Part shown: piece by piece, positions 8,424 to 16,122 of the stretch
Position numbering within the stretch: the stretch's first letter is position 1
How the letters are laid out: each line of letters begins with the position of its first letter
Assembly: GCA_023386815.1 (NCBI GenBank)
Contig: JAEWIZ010000018.1
Coordinates: 1 to 64,000, forward strand
Source of the DNA: Bacillota bacterium
Lineage (GTDB): Bacteria; Bacillota; Clostridia; Lachnospirales; Lachnospiraceae
DNA: 64,000 nt
Direction of reading: 5' to 3'
Notes under the pieces: model-generated
The model's input: only the letters and a program-made list of their open reading frames with translations
What the model was told of the DNA's origin: nothing
Databases searched by the model: none
Program-made: the position numbers and the translations under genes

Positions 8424-9554
8424 CTAGAAAAGCCCGGATATCTTCTGCATTTCTTCCTGCTTGGTATTCGGAAGGACATGACTATATAAATCCATTGTCA
8501 TAGACAGATTGCTATGTCCCAATATGGTTTTCAGTACCTGTGGTGGCATCCCCCTTTCTATGCAGCGTGTTGCAAATGTGTGCCTAAAGCAATGACAGGT
8601 GATATGACCAATTTCAATATCGTCGTCTTTCATTATTTTTGTTATACGGTTAATCTCCGATGTAACTCTTTCTCTTGAAATAAAGCTACCGTCATCTAAT
8701 GAAAAAACAAAATTGTTGTTTTTAAAGCTAACGACAGTGTTATTTTTTTGCTTATCATTTAAACGCTTTAAAAGATCATAAGATTTGTCGATCATTGGAA
8801 TATCCCGTTTAGAAGTTTTTGTTTTAGGATCATCAAGCATAAAGCCTTTTTCCTCTGAGTAAATCAACGTATGCGTCACATGAATGATTTGCTTTTTTAG
8901 ATCAACATCACTCCACATCAACCCACGTAATTCACCGTTTCTCATTCCTGTCATTAACGCTAACGCAAAGAAATCATATAGATAACTACCTTCTGCGTGT
9001 TTGAGGAATTGTACTTGTTGCTCAACTGTAAACACAGTCTTTTCCTTTTTCGCTTTCCCTCTTGGAATTGTAGCATTGGGTACCGGATTCTTTTGTATTA
9101 TACCGTTCTTTTCAGCCTGTCTAAAACATCCATTGAGCATCGCTGAAACCAATTTGATGCTTCCGGTAGCAAAATCCTTCTTAGCAAATTCATTATAAAG
9201 CCTCTGGATGTGTTCTGACCGGATGTCACCAATCATTTTCTTTCCAAGTTTATTGCGGACGTAGTAATTATAATGTCTACCATAATTTTCATATGTACCG
9301 GTCTTAACTGTATTCTTTTTATAATCTGCCATCCAAGTATCAAACCATGAATTCAAACTTAAATTCTTAGCTTTAGCATAAATTCCATGTTGCAATTCAT
9401 ACTTCAAATCATCCAACTTCTTATTTATCTCCTTTAGAGTCTTTCCATAAACAGTATGGCGGTCGCCATGATATGCAAACCGTCCCATATAAGTACCATC
9501 CGGTCTTAATATAATTCCTTTCGGTAATTCTTTTCCATTCTTATCCTTTGCCAT
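8424..9554 (-). CDS. int: Tyrosine recombinase / integrase (Tn916-Int-like layout)
   Basis: Site-specific recombinase of 376 aa that should catalyse insertion and, with an excisionase, removal of the element. The N-terminus (about 1-60, GTYMGRFAYHGDRHTVYGKT) resembles an AP2-like arm-binding domain. A SAM-like core-binding domain follows (SLNSWFDTWMADYKK). The C-terminal catalytic domain has Arg in TGMRNGELRGL, Lys in the DDPKTKTSKR region, HCFRHTFATR, LGHSNLSMT and the nucleophile in DLYSHV. All catalytic positions are present, so it is probably active. Lying near the left repeat with small regulatory genes upstream is typical. Confidence 0.93.
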   Translation of the reverse strand: MAKDKNGKELPKGIILRPDGTYMGRFAYHGDRHTVYGKTLKEINKKLDDLKYELQHGIYAKAKNLSLNSWFDTWMADYKKNTVKTGTYENYGRHYNYYVRNKLGKKMIGDIRSEHIQRLYNEFAKKDFATGSIKLVSAMLNGCFRQAEKNGIIQKNPVPNATIPRGKAKKEKTVFTVEQQVQFLKHAEGSYLYDFFALALMTGMRNGELRGLMWSDVDLKKQIIHVTHTLIYSEEKGFMLDDPKTKTSKRDIPMIDKSYDLLKRLNDKQKNNTVVSFKNNNFVFSLDDGSFISRERVTSEINRITKIMKDDDIEIGHITCHCFRHTFATRCIERGMPPQVLKTILGHSNLSMTMDLYSHVLPNTKQEEMQKISGLF

Positions 9555-9584
9555 TTTAATCGCTCCTTTGTGATTATAATTGAA

Positions 9585-9628
9585 AGGACTACCCCAATAT
9601 GTTAATATCTACATATAGGGATAGTCCT
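9585..9628. promoter_or_regulatory. Imperfect hairpin before int
   Basis: AGGACTA-CCC pairs with GGG-A-TAGTCCT around a 23-nt AT-rich loop, about 30 bases upstream of the integrase start and just downstream of a 17-codon frame. It could be an attenuator hairpin or an operator controlling integrase expression. Confidence 0.45.
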
Positions 9629-9644
9629 ATGGTTAAAGGTTGGG

Positions 9645-9698
9645 TTAATGCTTTGGTCGGCGAATCCTAACCTTTTTCTTATGTTTAATGGCATTCAT
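9645..9698 (-). CDS. 17-residue basic peptide frame upstream of int
   Basis: Reads MNAIKHKKKVRIRRPKH, with 9 Lys/Arg residues. GAGGTGATGCC lies directly before its ATG. It sits between the excisionase-like gene and int, immediately before a hairpin, so it may be a leader peptide coupling translation to integrase expression or a tiny basic protein. An almost identical start region (ribosome site plus GATGCCTATGA) recurs at 12824-12846 before a different short frame. Confidence 0.45.
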   Translation of the reverse strand: MNAIKHKKKVRIRRPKH

Positions 9699-9722
9699 AG
9701 GCATCACCTCTTTCATAGTTAA

Positions 9723-9989
9723 TTATTCAGCAATATCATCCAGATAATTTTGAATCTGCTTAACATTCCATAACAACCGTCTTCCTACCTGTATTCTTGC
9801 TCCGGCAGCTTCACCGATCTCGGTAGCCGTTTTTCTACCACAGCAAAGAATTTGCATTAATCCTATTGCATCAACAGCCAACGGCGTGATAGATTTATCA
9901 TTCCTATCTACGGTATTATTCAAATTTGGAAACATGTACAAACAGTTATCTCTCACCGTAATCACATCCCTTTCGGTAACCGGCATCAT
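9723..9989 (-). CDS. Excisionase-like helix-turn-helix protein
   Basis: An 88-aa protein. The C-terminal half has the pattern of MerR/Xis-type winged helix proteins: a helix-turn-helix around GRKTATEIGEAAGARI, then the wing-like QVGRRLLWNVKQIQNYLDDI. Tn916-type elements place such a protein just upstream of int, where it bends DNA for excision. The first 40 residues are unusual. Its 5' end overlaps the upstream small gene by 44 bases in another frame. Confidence 0.65.
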   Translation of the reverse strand: MMPVTERDVITVRDNCLYMFPNLNNTVDRNDKSITPLAVDAIGLMQILCCGRKTATEIGEAAGARIQVGRRLLWNVKQIQNYLDDIAE

Positions 9990-10113
9990 TTTCTTGATTT
10001 CCTTTACCTTTTATTTTCTTCCGTGATTGATACGGACCAGAATAATACTTACAGGTCTTTTTATTAACTTTCTGAATACTTCCACTGTTGATGCAATAAA
10101 TGTCGCCGTCCAT
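9946..10113 (-). CDS. Small cysteine-containing basic protein, element-encoded
   Basis: A 55-aa frame starting MDGDIYCINSG, with a strong AAAGGAGG ribosome site ahead of the ATG at 10111-10113. It is rich in Lys, Arg and Gly and has Cys-containing segments (DIYCINSG, KKTCKYYSGPY). An alternative upstream ATG at 10216-10218 would give 90 aa and overlap the previous gene's stop as ATGA, which would also allow coupling. No family recognised. The 3' part overlaps the excisionase-like gene. Confidence 0.5.
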   Translation of the reverse strand: MDGDIYCINSGSIQKVNKKTCKYYSGPYQSRKKIKGKGNQENDAGYRKGCDYGER

Positions 10114-10214
10114 TTTTCTTCCTCCTTTACAAAGTGACCAATCATAGGGTCTAGGTTTTCCTCGACGCCGCCGTATATCTATTATTGTACTGGTATTAGT
10201 TCCTATGGATCCTC

Positions 10215-10508
10215 TCATGCTATATCCCTCTCAGAGCCATTATAAATTTCTAGGAGACCAATTAAAGTACATAAATCAGATCCTATTTCATTCAATGATT
10301 TATTCTTATAACTAATAGAATAGGTCAACAAAATTTCTTTAAGTAATTCGAGCTTCTCCGCGGATATTCCCTGAGAAAACACTTTATGTAACAAAGATAT
10401 AAATTCGTCAATTCGTTGATCTATAAAGCCTACCAATCCAATCTCATCATCACTGTTGCATAATTCCTCTACCATTGAAAAATACTCTAAGTTCTTTGCT
10501 GTAAACAT
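10215..10508 (-). CDS. Small acidic helical protein, element-encoded
   Basis: A 97-aa frame from the ATG at 10506-10508, which has GGAGG just upstream; a start 13 codons earlier is possible but has no good ribosome site. The sequence is helical and rich in Glu, Leu and Ile (for example FIDQRIDEFISLLHKVF) with no recognised motif. It lies within the cluster of short genes leading to int, behind a promoter region with paired operator-like repeats. Confidence 0.55.
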   Translation of the reverse strand: MFTAKNLEYFSMVEELCNSDDEIGLVGFIDQRIDEFISLLHKVFSQGISAEKLELLKEILLTYSISYKNKSLNEIGSDLCTLIGLLEIYNGSERDIA

Positions 10509-10658
10509 AACTAATCCTCCATCTAATTTTAATTTACTCATTCTCAAAAACCATCAAAAATTATTATTATTGAAGTTTTTGGCTGTAAAGATTTTTATCA
10601 GAATCTCATCAAATCATGTCAAATTATTTTACATGATGTACCATATTTGCTTTTTCCC

Positions 10659-10737
10659 TTGTAAAAAAATTTTACAGATATATAAAGCATTTATGTTTTA
10701 TAGATTGTAAAAAAAACTTAACAGATATACTATATAT
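10659..10737. promoter_or_regulatory. Two TTGTAAA...ACAG operator-like repeats
   Basis: Near-identical units at 10659-10687 and 10705-10737 share TTGTAAAAAAA, a short spacer and ACAGATATA. The first contains the palindrome TGTAAAA-AAA-TTTTACA. A third related site lies at 11350-11367. All precede leftward element genes, so they are candidate binding sites for an element-encoded regulator. The surrounding 10509-10754 gap holds no other gene. Confidence 0.5.
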
Positions 10738-10754
10738 AGCCATCTATGACTTTC

Positions 10755-11108
10755 TTAAGGTGGCACATAGTTCTTCCAGCCCTCGCTAAAACGATACACA
10801 TTTGCTTTCCTTAGGTTAGCATTACGTTGAACAACTTCAATAAATCCGGTATTAACAAGTTCGTCAACAACTTTTTCAAATGTGGGTCTGGTCATATAAG
10901 ATTTATACTTGGAATATGGAAAAGTAAAGGATATATTACCACCACTCTCCATTCTCATATTAGTATAAATTCTGAATGCACTATTGGATAACGATCTCAT
11001 AACCGGCGAAACCAATTGAGTATTAGCAATACGTATGTATCTTTTTTCTTTACCATCAGCGTTTAACGTTTCCCATGGAGAGAATGGAGTGATCTTACGC
11101 TTAGCCAT
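10755..11108 (-). CDS. Winged-helix DNA-binding protein, element-encoded
   Basis: A 117-aa protein with a helix-turn-helix in the middle: ALTERNATING helices around SNSAFRIYTNM, then YKSYMTRPTFEKVVDELVNTGFIEVV, which reads as recognition helix plus wing. Similar short winged-helix proteins occur in Firmicute integrative elements and plasmids as regulators or replication accessory factors. The start has AAAGGAG and is separated by 7 bases from the preceding excisionase-like gene, so the two are one unit. The role is not proven. Confidence 0.65.
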   Translation of the reverse strand: MAKRKITPFSPWETLNADGKEKRYIRIANTQLVSPVMRSLSNSAFRIYTNMRMESGGNISFTFPYSKYKSYMTRPTFEKVVDELVNTGFIEVVQRNANLRKANVYRFSEGWKNYVPP

Positions 11109-11115
11109 AAATAAC

Positions 11116-11304
11116 CTACTCCTTTTTCAGATGTTTATTACCATCGAAGAATGCATCAATCACTTCTTTATCATATAATGCCCGCCTTCCAATATGAATT
11201 ACTGCACCAATTTGGTTACAGAACTCAATGGTTTTACTTCTTCCAAGGCCTAAGTACAACCCTGCTTCGGTAATATTCATCATTCTTTTACTTTTGAATT
11301 CCAT
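11116..11304 (-). CDS. Excisionase / helix-turn-helix protein
   Basis: A 62-aa protein of the AlpA/Xis type: MMNITEAGLYLGLGRSKTIE forms the helix-turn-helix, and IGAVIHIGRRALYDKEVIDA the wing and dimer region. The start at 11302-11304 has GAGGAGG upstream; a start five codons earlier lacks one. It is the first gene of the leftward small-gene unit, downstream of an operator-like palindrome. It could be the actual excisionase or a regulator. Confidence 0.75.
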   Translation of the reverse strand: MEFKSKRMMNITEAGLYLGLGRSKTIEFCNQIGAVIHIGRRALYDKEVIDAFFDGNKHLKKE

Positions 11305-11349
11305 ATTTGACCTCCTCAAATATCTTCAGCTGTGTTAATATGTATCTAT

Positions 11350-11367
11350 TTGTAAAGTACCTTACAG
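11350..11367. promoter_or_regulatory. Near-perfect palindrome in the divergent promoter region
   Basis: TTGTAAAGTACCTTACAG differs from its own reverse complement at only two symmetric pairs. It lies between the divergent genes at 11304 and 11456 and matches the two repeats at 10659-10737. Confidence 0.5.
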
Positions 11368-11455
11368 CTATCAGCATACAATAAAAATCATCAATAAAAA
11401 TCGACAATTAAGAAGGAAAAATCATTACTTACTATTCTACTTTGGAGGATTAATT

Positions 11456-12451
11456 ATGAGATATATAGATTTAGCCTGTAGCGGTATGATGGTATTTGTT
11501 GACAGATCACAATATCAAATACATTTTCCACATTCATTTATAGATGATGATATTAATACAAATGGGCTAGCCCAGCCTTTAAGTCCGGGATCTTTTTTAA
11601 TTAAGATATTTAATATGGATTTAACAGGGATCGAAGAATCACTTTCTTATTTGAAAAGCGATCTTGAAAATATATCATTGGGTGTAATATCCGAAGAGAT
11701 CATCGAAGATGCGTTTGACAACTATAGAGATACCGCAGCATCATTAATGCTTAACGATATAACTTTTGACTATAGCATTGCAGAGAAAGATATTTACCTC
11801 TTTTCCGAGCTCTTAGCATGCGAAGCTTTTGATAATATGGACTTAATTTCTAATAATATGATCAGGGTCTCTGACGACATTACTGACATAAGAAAATTAC
11901 GACTTTTGTGCCATACTATACTACATACTAATCAATTAACCAAAGAAGCCGAGATTCTAATTCATCAGCAGATGCCACAGGTTATATATGAATGTAACAA
12001 TAACCAGATACGCCAAGGCTACTATATTCGTTCTATATCCGAGTTGTTTGCAGTTGATGCATGTATGTACCTGTCATCTCCTTGCAAGATATGTTTTTGC
12101 AAATTATGCGGTAAGTACTTTATTAAATCTAATCGTAATACCGAAGCATATTGTACGTACCCTAATCCTCAATTTGAAGGTAAATCATGTATTGAGAAGC
12201 ACATTAATGAGCCCGATTATAAAGATGAAATTACTAAATTAGTAGTGAAAGCTACTAAGACACAGAATAAATATTATGTTATTAATGGGGGTGATGAAAA
12301 CGCCTCCTGTTGGGATTTGTGGTTCGATGAATTAAAACGGCGTGAAAATACCGCTAGAGTAGATCATAATATCATGCCATTAGAAACTTTTATTAAGAAT
12401 ACTCGCTTTAGTAGAATAGGCTTTTCTATAAAAGATTTCAGCGGTTACTGA
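11456..12451 (+). CDS. Unknown protein with a C-terminal zinc-ribbon-like motif
   Basis: A 331-aa protein and the only rightward gene recognised in the element. The first 200 residues are helical and acidic with no known motif. Around residues 213-245, CFCKLCGKYF and then YC and C form a Cys cluster resembling the CGNR-type or similar zinc ribbons of DNA- or RNA-binding proteins. It resembles what I recall of the DUF6076 family, without certainty. GGAGG precedes the start. Divergent transcription from the excisionase-like gene across a palindrome suggests shared control. Confidence 0.7.
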   Translation: MRYIDLACSGMMVFVDRSQYQIHFPHSFIDDDINTNGLAQPLSPGSFLIKIFNMDLTGIEESLSYLKSDLENISLGVISEEIIEDAFDNYRDTAASLMLNDITFDYSIAEKDIYLFSELLACEAFDNMDLISNNMIRVSDDITDIRKLRLLCHTILHTNQLTKEAEILIHQQMPQVIYECNNNQIRQGYYIRSISELFAVDACMYLSSPCKICFCKLCGKYFIKSNRNTEAYCTYPNPQFEGKSCIEKHINEPDYKDEITKLVVKATKTQNKYYVINGGDENASCWDLWFDELKRRENTARVDHNIMPLETFIKNTRFSRIGFSIKDFSGY

Positions 12452-12796
12452 TCTATTTTATTAGTATAAGATCAATTTACAAAAACCATAAATGCTATTT
12501 ATATTCCATCATGAAGAGCTCTGCAAATGAATTTTTTATATGATAAAAATAAGGAATATTGTATCAACACACATGACATAGATAAACCAGACTATCAAGA
12601 TAAGATTTGTATCTCAATAATCTAGTTTTAGACTGGGTGCTCCTCCCGAATATAGATATTAACGCAGAAAAACAATCATGACCTTTCGAAGTAATATTCG
12701 ACGTCAAGTTTCCTAGAGAGGGAGGTTCAATTGTTTTATAAGTCCTCTTCCAATTTAATTTTCAAATTTCCATGTTTCATTTATATCCTCTTATCA

Positions 12797-12826
12797 TTAG
12801 ATATATATTTTCACGACGACAATCAT
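12797..12826 (-). other. 9-codon frame with a duplicated leader
   Basis: MIVVVKIYI follows GGAGGCGATGCCT and an ATG. The start region matches that of the 17-codon peptide before int almost base for base, while the coding part differs. It may be a decayed second copy of that regulatory segment. Confidence 0.3.
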
Positions 12827-13132
12827 AGGCATCGCCTCCTTTCAGTTAAATAAGCATAAAAAATAAGCCTTTTAATGTCATGCTAAGGACATTACAATAG
12901 AACTATCATTATAGTGACGGGTGGGGATCGGAACTAGGATTACAAAACCATATTGATACCTAGACCTTCCCGGTAATTTTATATTTTTTTCGTTATATAC
13001 GGCGACCTTATAAGCACTCCATACTTGCATCTTTTCCTAAACTAAGAGCTGTTAATGTTGCCTTATCCGGCAGCGCAAAATGTAATAACAAATACCTGTA
13101 TATTACATATTTCTTTAACTTGGTTTAACTTC

Positions 13133-13152
13133 TCAAATGAACGCTCATTTGA
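13133..13152. promoter_or_regulatory. 20-bp palindrome near the 3' side of the hsd operon
   Basis: TCAAATGA (13133-13140) and TCATTTGA (13145-13152) are perfect arms around ACGC. No promoter or gene is clearly attached to it. Confidence 0.35.
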
Positions 13153-13320
13153 AGTGTCATTGGAGATCCCCTCATACGGCCTATTTATTTGTTCCTATTA
13201 CTCCTCATTTTGCAATATACCAAATATATACTTGAATATTGCATTGATCGCTACATAATAAATCCCTAAGTTTATCAGATACATGCGTACCTGTTTATTT
13301 ATCAAGCCGGATTCCTCTCA

Positions 13321-14679
13321 CTATATTTCGGTAGATAAAATAGATTTGAGAAGATCCATATAGCTTGGTTCAGATAAATCGGTCGTTGACAATTCGCCGC
13401 GAAAGGCTTTAGCTAAAATTGATTTCTTCATCAAACTAATCGCTTCTATTGCATCATTTATTTCATCTTTTATTTTGTTCTCAGCATCAAAAACAGCATC
13501 CATTATCTCGACAATTTTTATTTGTTCATCCAGAATGGGCATTTTAAAAGACAATTTTCTTAACCCTTGTATAGGTACTGTTAATTGAGCTGTTCCTGTT
13601 GCTATCTCTGTAGCTTTTTGATACATCATTTTAGATTGTAACACATACCATAAAAAATTTGTATTTACACATTTCGGTTTCAACAATGCCAAGTGCCTTT
13701 GAAAGCAAAAAGGTCTTTCATCATCAACAATTACAGGAATTCCATATGATCCAACTGTCGAGTACAACAAATCACCTAATCTTGGTTTCCTTGTTTCACT
13801 TAACTTATTATAATATTCTTCTGGTACATACCTTGTATTATCAAATGACAAATATCCTTCATTAATATTTGATATAACCAAAAAATGAATGCCTGTTTCA
13901 CTCTTTGGAGGAGGCATATGATCACCATCATATATGCTAAAACAAACCGACTCTAATGTTCTTTCTTGCCAACTTTCAAGATTGATACTATTCCGATTTC
14001 TCCAGCCAGATGTCAGCTCACCTGATAATGCCTTGTTTAATATGGTATGCTTTCTCTTATTAGATATATCCAAGATATCACTGATAATATCTGCTGCTTT
14101 ATCTAGCATCTCAAACAACTGCTCAATTTGTTCTACAATTCTTTGTTGCTCCGCATTTGGTGGCAATGGAATTGGGTACGTTTCAACATATTTGGGTTGA
14201 GCTCTCATTAATGATCCCCCTACACCAGAAACATTAGAAAGTAAGTATTCTCTAAATGTTTGACTTCTAAAATAATACATTAAATATTTGCTATTAATTA
14301 CTTCATTACGTACAACAATCCATTCAGAAGAGGCTAATAATTGCCCCTTTTCATAGTCTTTTACAAGCCAAACCCTGTTTATTTTTGGATTAATCTTGCA
14401 TATTAGGACATCATTTTTTTGAACCAATTGTTTACTTGAACCAATTTCACTGCCAGATAAAATCTCTGGATAATTCTCATCATAACTCGGTACGCTATAC
14501 AATTCAAATACTGTATCACCCTTATCCATAGGGTTAATATTTTTAGATCTATATTCATTAATACCATTAACCGTTACCCAACACCAATTATCTGGCACTA
14601 CATACGGCTGCGTATCTACAGGTAGCAACATTTGTTCCGGCTTATCATCTATATATATTTCTTTTACTTTCTTTGCCAT
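13321..14679 (-). CDS. hsdS: Type I restriction-modification specificity subunit HsdS
   Basis: DNA-recognition subunit of 452 aa that positions HsdM and HsdR on a bipartite target. It has two target-recognition domains, each followed by a conserved helical spacer: IPLPPNAEQQRIVEQIEQLF with NKALSGELTSGWR after the first, and KMPILDEQIKIVEIMDAVFD with SILAKAFRGEL after the second. Full length, so probably functional. Its ATG overlaps the hsdM stop as TAATG. No partial hsdS copies or invertible repeats are nearby, so phase-variable shuffling is not indicated. The target sequence cannot be read from the protein. Confidence 0.93.
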   Translation of the reverse strand: MAKKVKEIYIDDKPEQMLLPVDTQPYVVPDNWCWVTVNGINEYRSKNINPMDKGDTVFELYSVPSYDENYPEILSGSEIGSSKQLVQKNDVLICKINPKINRVWLVKDYEKGQLLASSEWIVVRNEVINSKYLMYYFRSQTFREYLLSNVSGVGGSLMRAQPKYVETYPIPLPPNAEQQRIVEQIEQLFEMLDKAADIISDILDISNKRKHTILNKALSGELTSGWRNRNSINLESWQERTLESVCFSIYDGDHMPPPKSETGIHFLVISNINEGYLSFDNTRYVPEEYYNKLSETRKPRLGDLLYSTVGSYGIPVIVDDERPFCFQRHLALLKPKCVNTNFLWYVLQSKMMYQKATEIATGTAQLTVPIQGLRKLSFKMPILDEQIKIVEIMDAVFDAENKIKDEINDAIEAISLMKKSILAKAFRGELSTTDLSEPSYMDLLKSILSTEI

Positions 14680-16100
14680 TACTTATCACCTTCCAGACTC
14701 TTGAGCTCATTAACAACTCTCTGAATCAAATCCATTGCTTCTGAAAGCTTGGTAATGACTTCTTCACCATTTTCAATCGGATCCGGTAGATCATCATAAT
14801 CCAAGATACTATCATCCTTTATAAGTCCTATATCCAAACTATTATTCTTTTCTTTTATCTTCTCTCGGGTAAAGCATGACCACCGTTCATCTACAACTTC
14901 ACTTCTTTCATCTGCTTTATAAGCATTGATAAATCCCTCAAAATGCTCATACTTCAATGTATTAGTCTTACCGAAGTTAGGCATGTTCGTTCTCAAATCA
15001 TAGACCCATACTTCCTTAGTATTATTATGATCTGTTACTCCCCTCTTAAAAAATAGCACATTCGTCTTAACCCCTTGAGCATAGAATATTCCTGTAGGCA
15101 GCCTCAATATCGTATGAAGATCACATTTATCCATAAGATCGCAGCGAATAGATTGACCATCACCATCGGCAAATAAAACGTTATCTGGAAGAACTACCGC
15201 TGCTCTTGCCGTTCCTGTATCTGTTCTTAAAGAACGATATATATGTTGTAAAAAGTTAAGCTGCTTATTGCTTGTTGAGAATGTAAAATCTTCTCTTGTC
15301 GCACGTTCTCCTCCCTTTTTTGTACCAAAAGGGGGATTTGTAAGTACAACATCATAATCTCTCATGGCTCTACCTTGATTAGATAAGGTATCACCTAAAT
15401 ATATCTTACCTTCGATGTCATGAAGCATGGCGTTCATTAAAGCAAGGCGGTGTGTTTCATGCACAAGCTCCCCACCGGTAAAGGCTTCATATTTCTGAAA
15501 TGCCTGATCATCAGAAGATAAATCGAACAAATCGTTAGTATGTTTCTTAACAAATGCATCCGCTGCTATCATAAATCCAAATGTACCACATGCAGGATCA
15601 TTACAGCGTTCTCTTGGCTGTGGTGCAACCAACTCAGTCATAACATCTATTAATACTCTGGGAGTAAAATACTGTCCTGCACCGGATTTCTTTTCATTCG
15701 CATTCTTCTCTAATAATCCTTCATACAGATTACCCAAGCCTTCTTCTTTGGCACTATACCAATCCAAATCATTAATACTAACAATAATCTTTCGAAGATT
15801 TGCAGGTTCTTCAATATTAGTTCTAGCACCAGAATAGATCTCTTTTATCCTACCAGATCCATTCTTTCCAAGATCGTTCAATAATGTTTCATAATACTCT
15901 TTTAGTTCAAGACCATCACGCTTTGCCAGCTCATCCCATCGATATTTCTCAGGAATATTCTTCTCCGATCCGGTTTCTTTTGACATTTTTAAGAATAAGA
16001 TGTATGTTAACTCAGTTACATACTGATGATAGGTAATACCGTCGTCCCTTAATACATTACATAAATTCCATAGTTTCTGAACAATCTCTTGATTAGTCAT
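14679..16100 (-). CDS. hsdM: Type I restriction-modification methyltransferase HsdM
   Basis: N6-adenine methyltransferase of 473 aa. It has an N-terminal helical domain (about 1-140), the SAM-binding motif DPACGTFGFM preceded by GQYFTPRVLID, and the catalytic NPPFGTKKGG. The start at 16098-16100 has GAGGAG and lies 22 bases after hsdR; the longer frame beginning 18 codons upstream overlaps hsdR and is unlikely. With HsdS it methylates host DNA; with HsdR as well it restricts unmodified DNA. Confidence 0.95.
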   Translation of the reverse strand: MTNQEIVQKLWNLCNVLRDDGITYHQYVTELTYILFLKMSKETGSEKNIPEKYRWDELAKRDGLELKEYYETLLNDLGKNGSGRIKEIYSGARTNIEEPANLRKIIVSINDLDWYSAKEEGLGNLYEGLLEKNANEKKSGAGQYFTPRVLIDVMTELVAPQPRERCNDPACGTFGFMIAADAFVKKHTNDLFDLSSDDQAFQKYEAFTGGELVHETHRLALMNAMLHDIEGKIYLGDTLSNQGRAMRDYDVVLTNPPFGTKKGGERATREDFTFSTSNKQLNFLQHIYRSLRTDTGTARAAVVLPDNVLFADGDGQSIRCDLMDKCDLHTILRLPTGIFYAQGVKTNVLFFKRGVTDHNNTKEVWVYDLRTNMPNFGKTNTLKYEHFEGFINAYKADERSEVVDERWSCFTREKIKEKNNSLDIGLIKDDSILDYDDLPDPIENGEEVITKLSEAMDLIQRVVNELKSLEGDK

Positions 16101-16122
16101 TTCATTTCTCCTCGTATCGTAA

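Larger units (their letters stand above)
12452..13320. other. 869-bp gene-poor stretch in the element
   Basis: No convincing protein gene. It contains a hairpin at about 12873-12892 (AATGTC/GACATT), a large imperfect stem at 12920-12971 (GGG, GG, CTAGG pairing with CCTAG, CC, CCC), a short minus-strand frame with a conserved leader (12797-12826), and a perfect palindrome TCAAATGA-4-TCATTTGA at 13133-13152. A 67-codon plus-strand frame at 13055 has no coding character. It lies 3' of hsdS and may hold its transcript end or a small RNA. Confidence 0.5.

Noticed and set aside
12917..12972. tRNA-like 3' half (minus strand, GTTCCGATCCCCACCCG)
   Set aside because: No matching acceptor, D or anticodon arms could be found; treated as an imperfect hairpin.
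13055..13258. 67-codon plus-strand frame in the gene-poor stretch
   Set aside because: No ribosome site, overlaps a palindrome, and reads as random hydrophobic/Asn-rich sequence.
13321..14679. Phase-variable hsdS
   Set aside because: Only one full hsdS and no partial copies, inverted repeats or dedicated invertase next to it.
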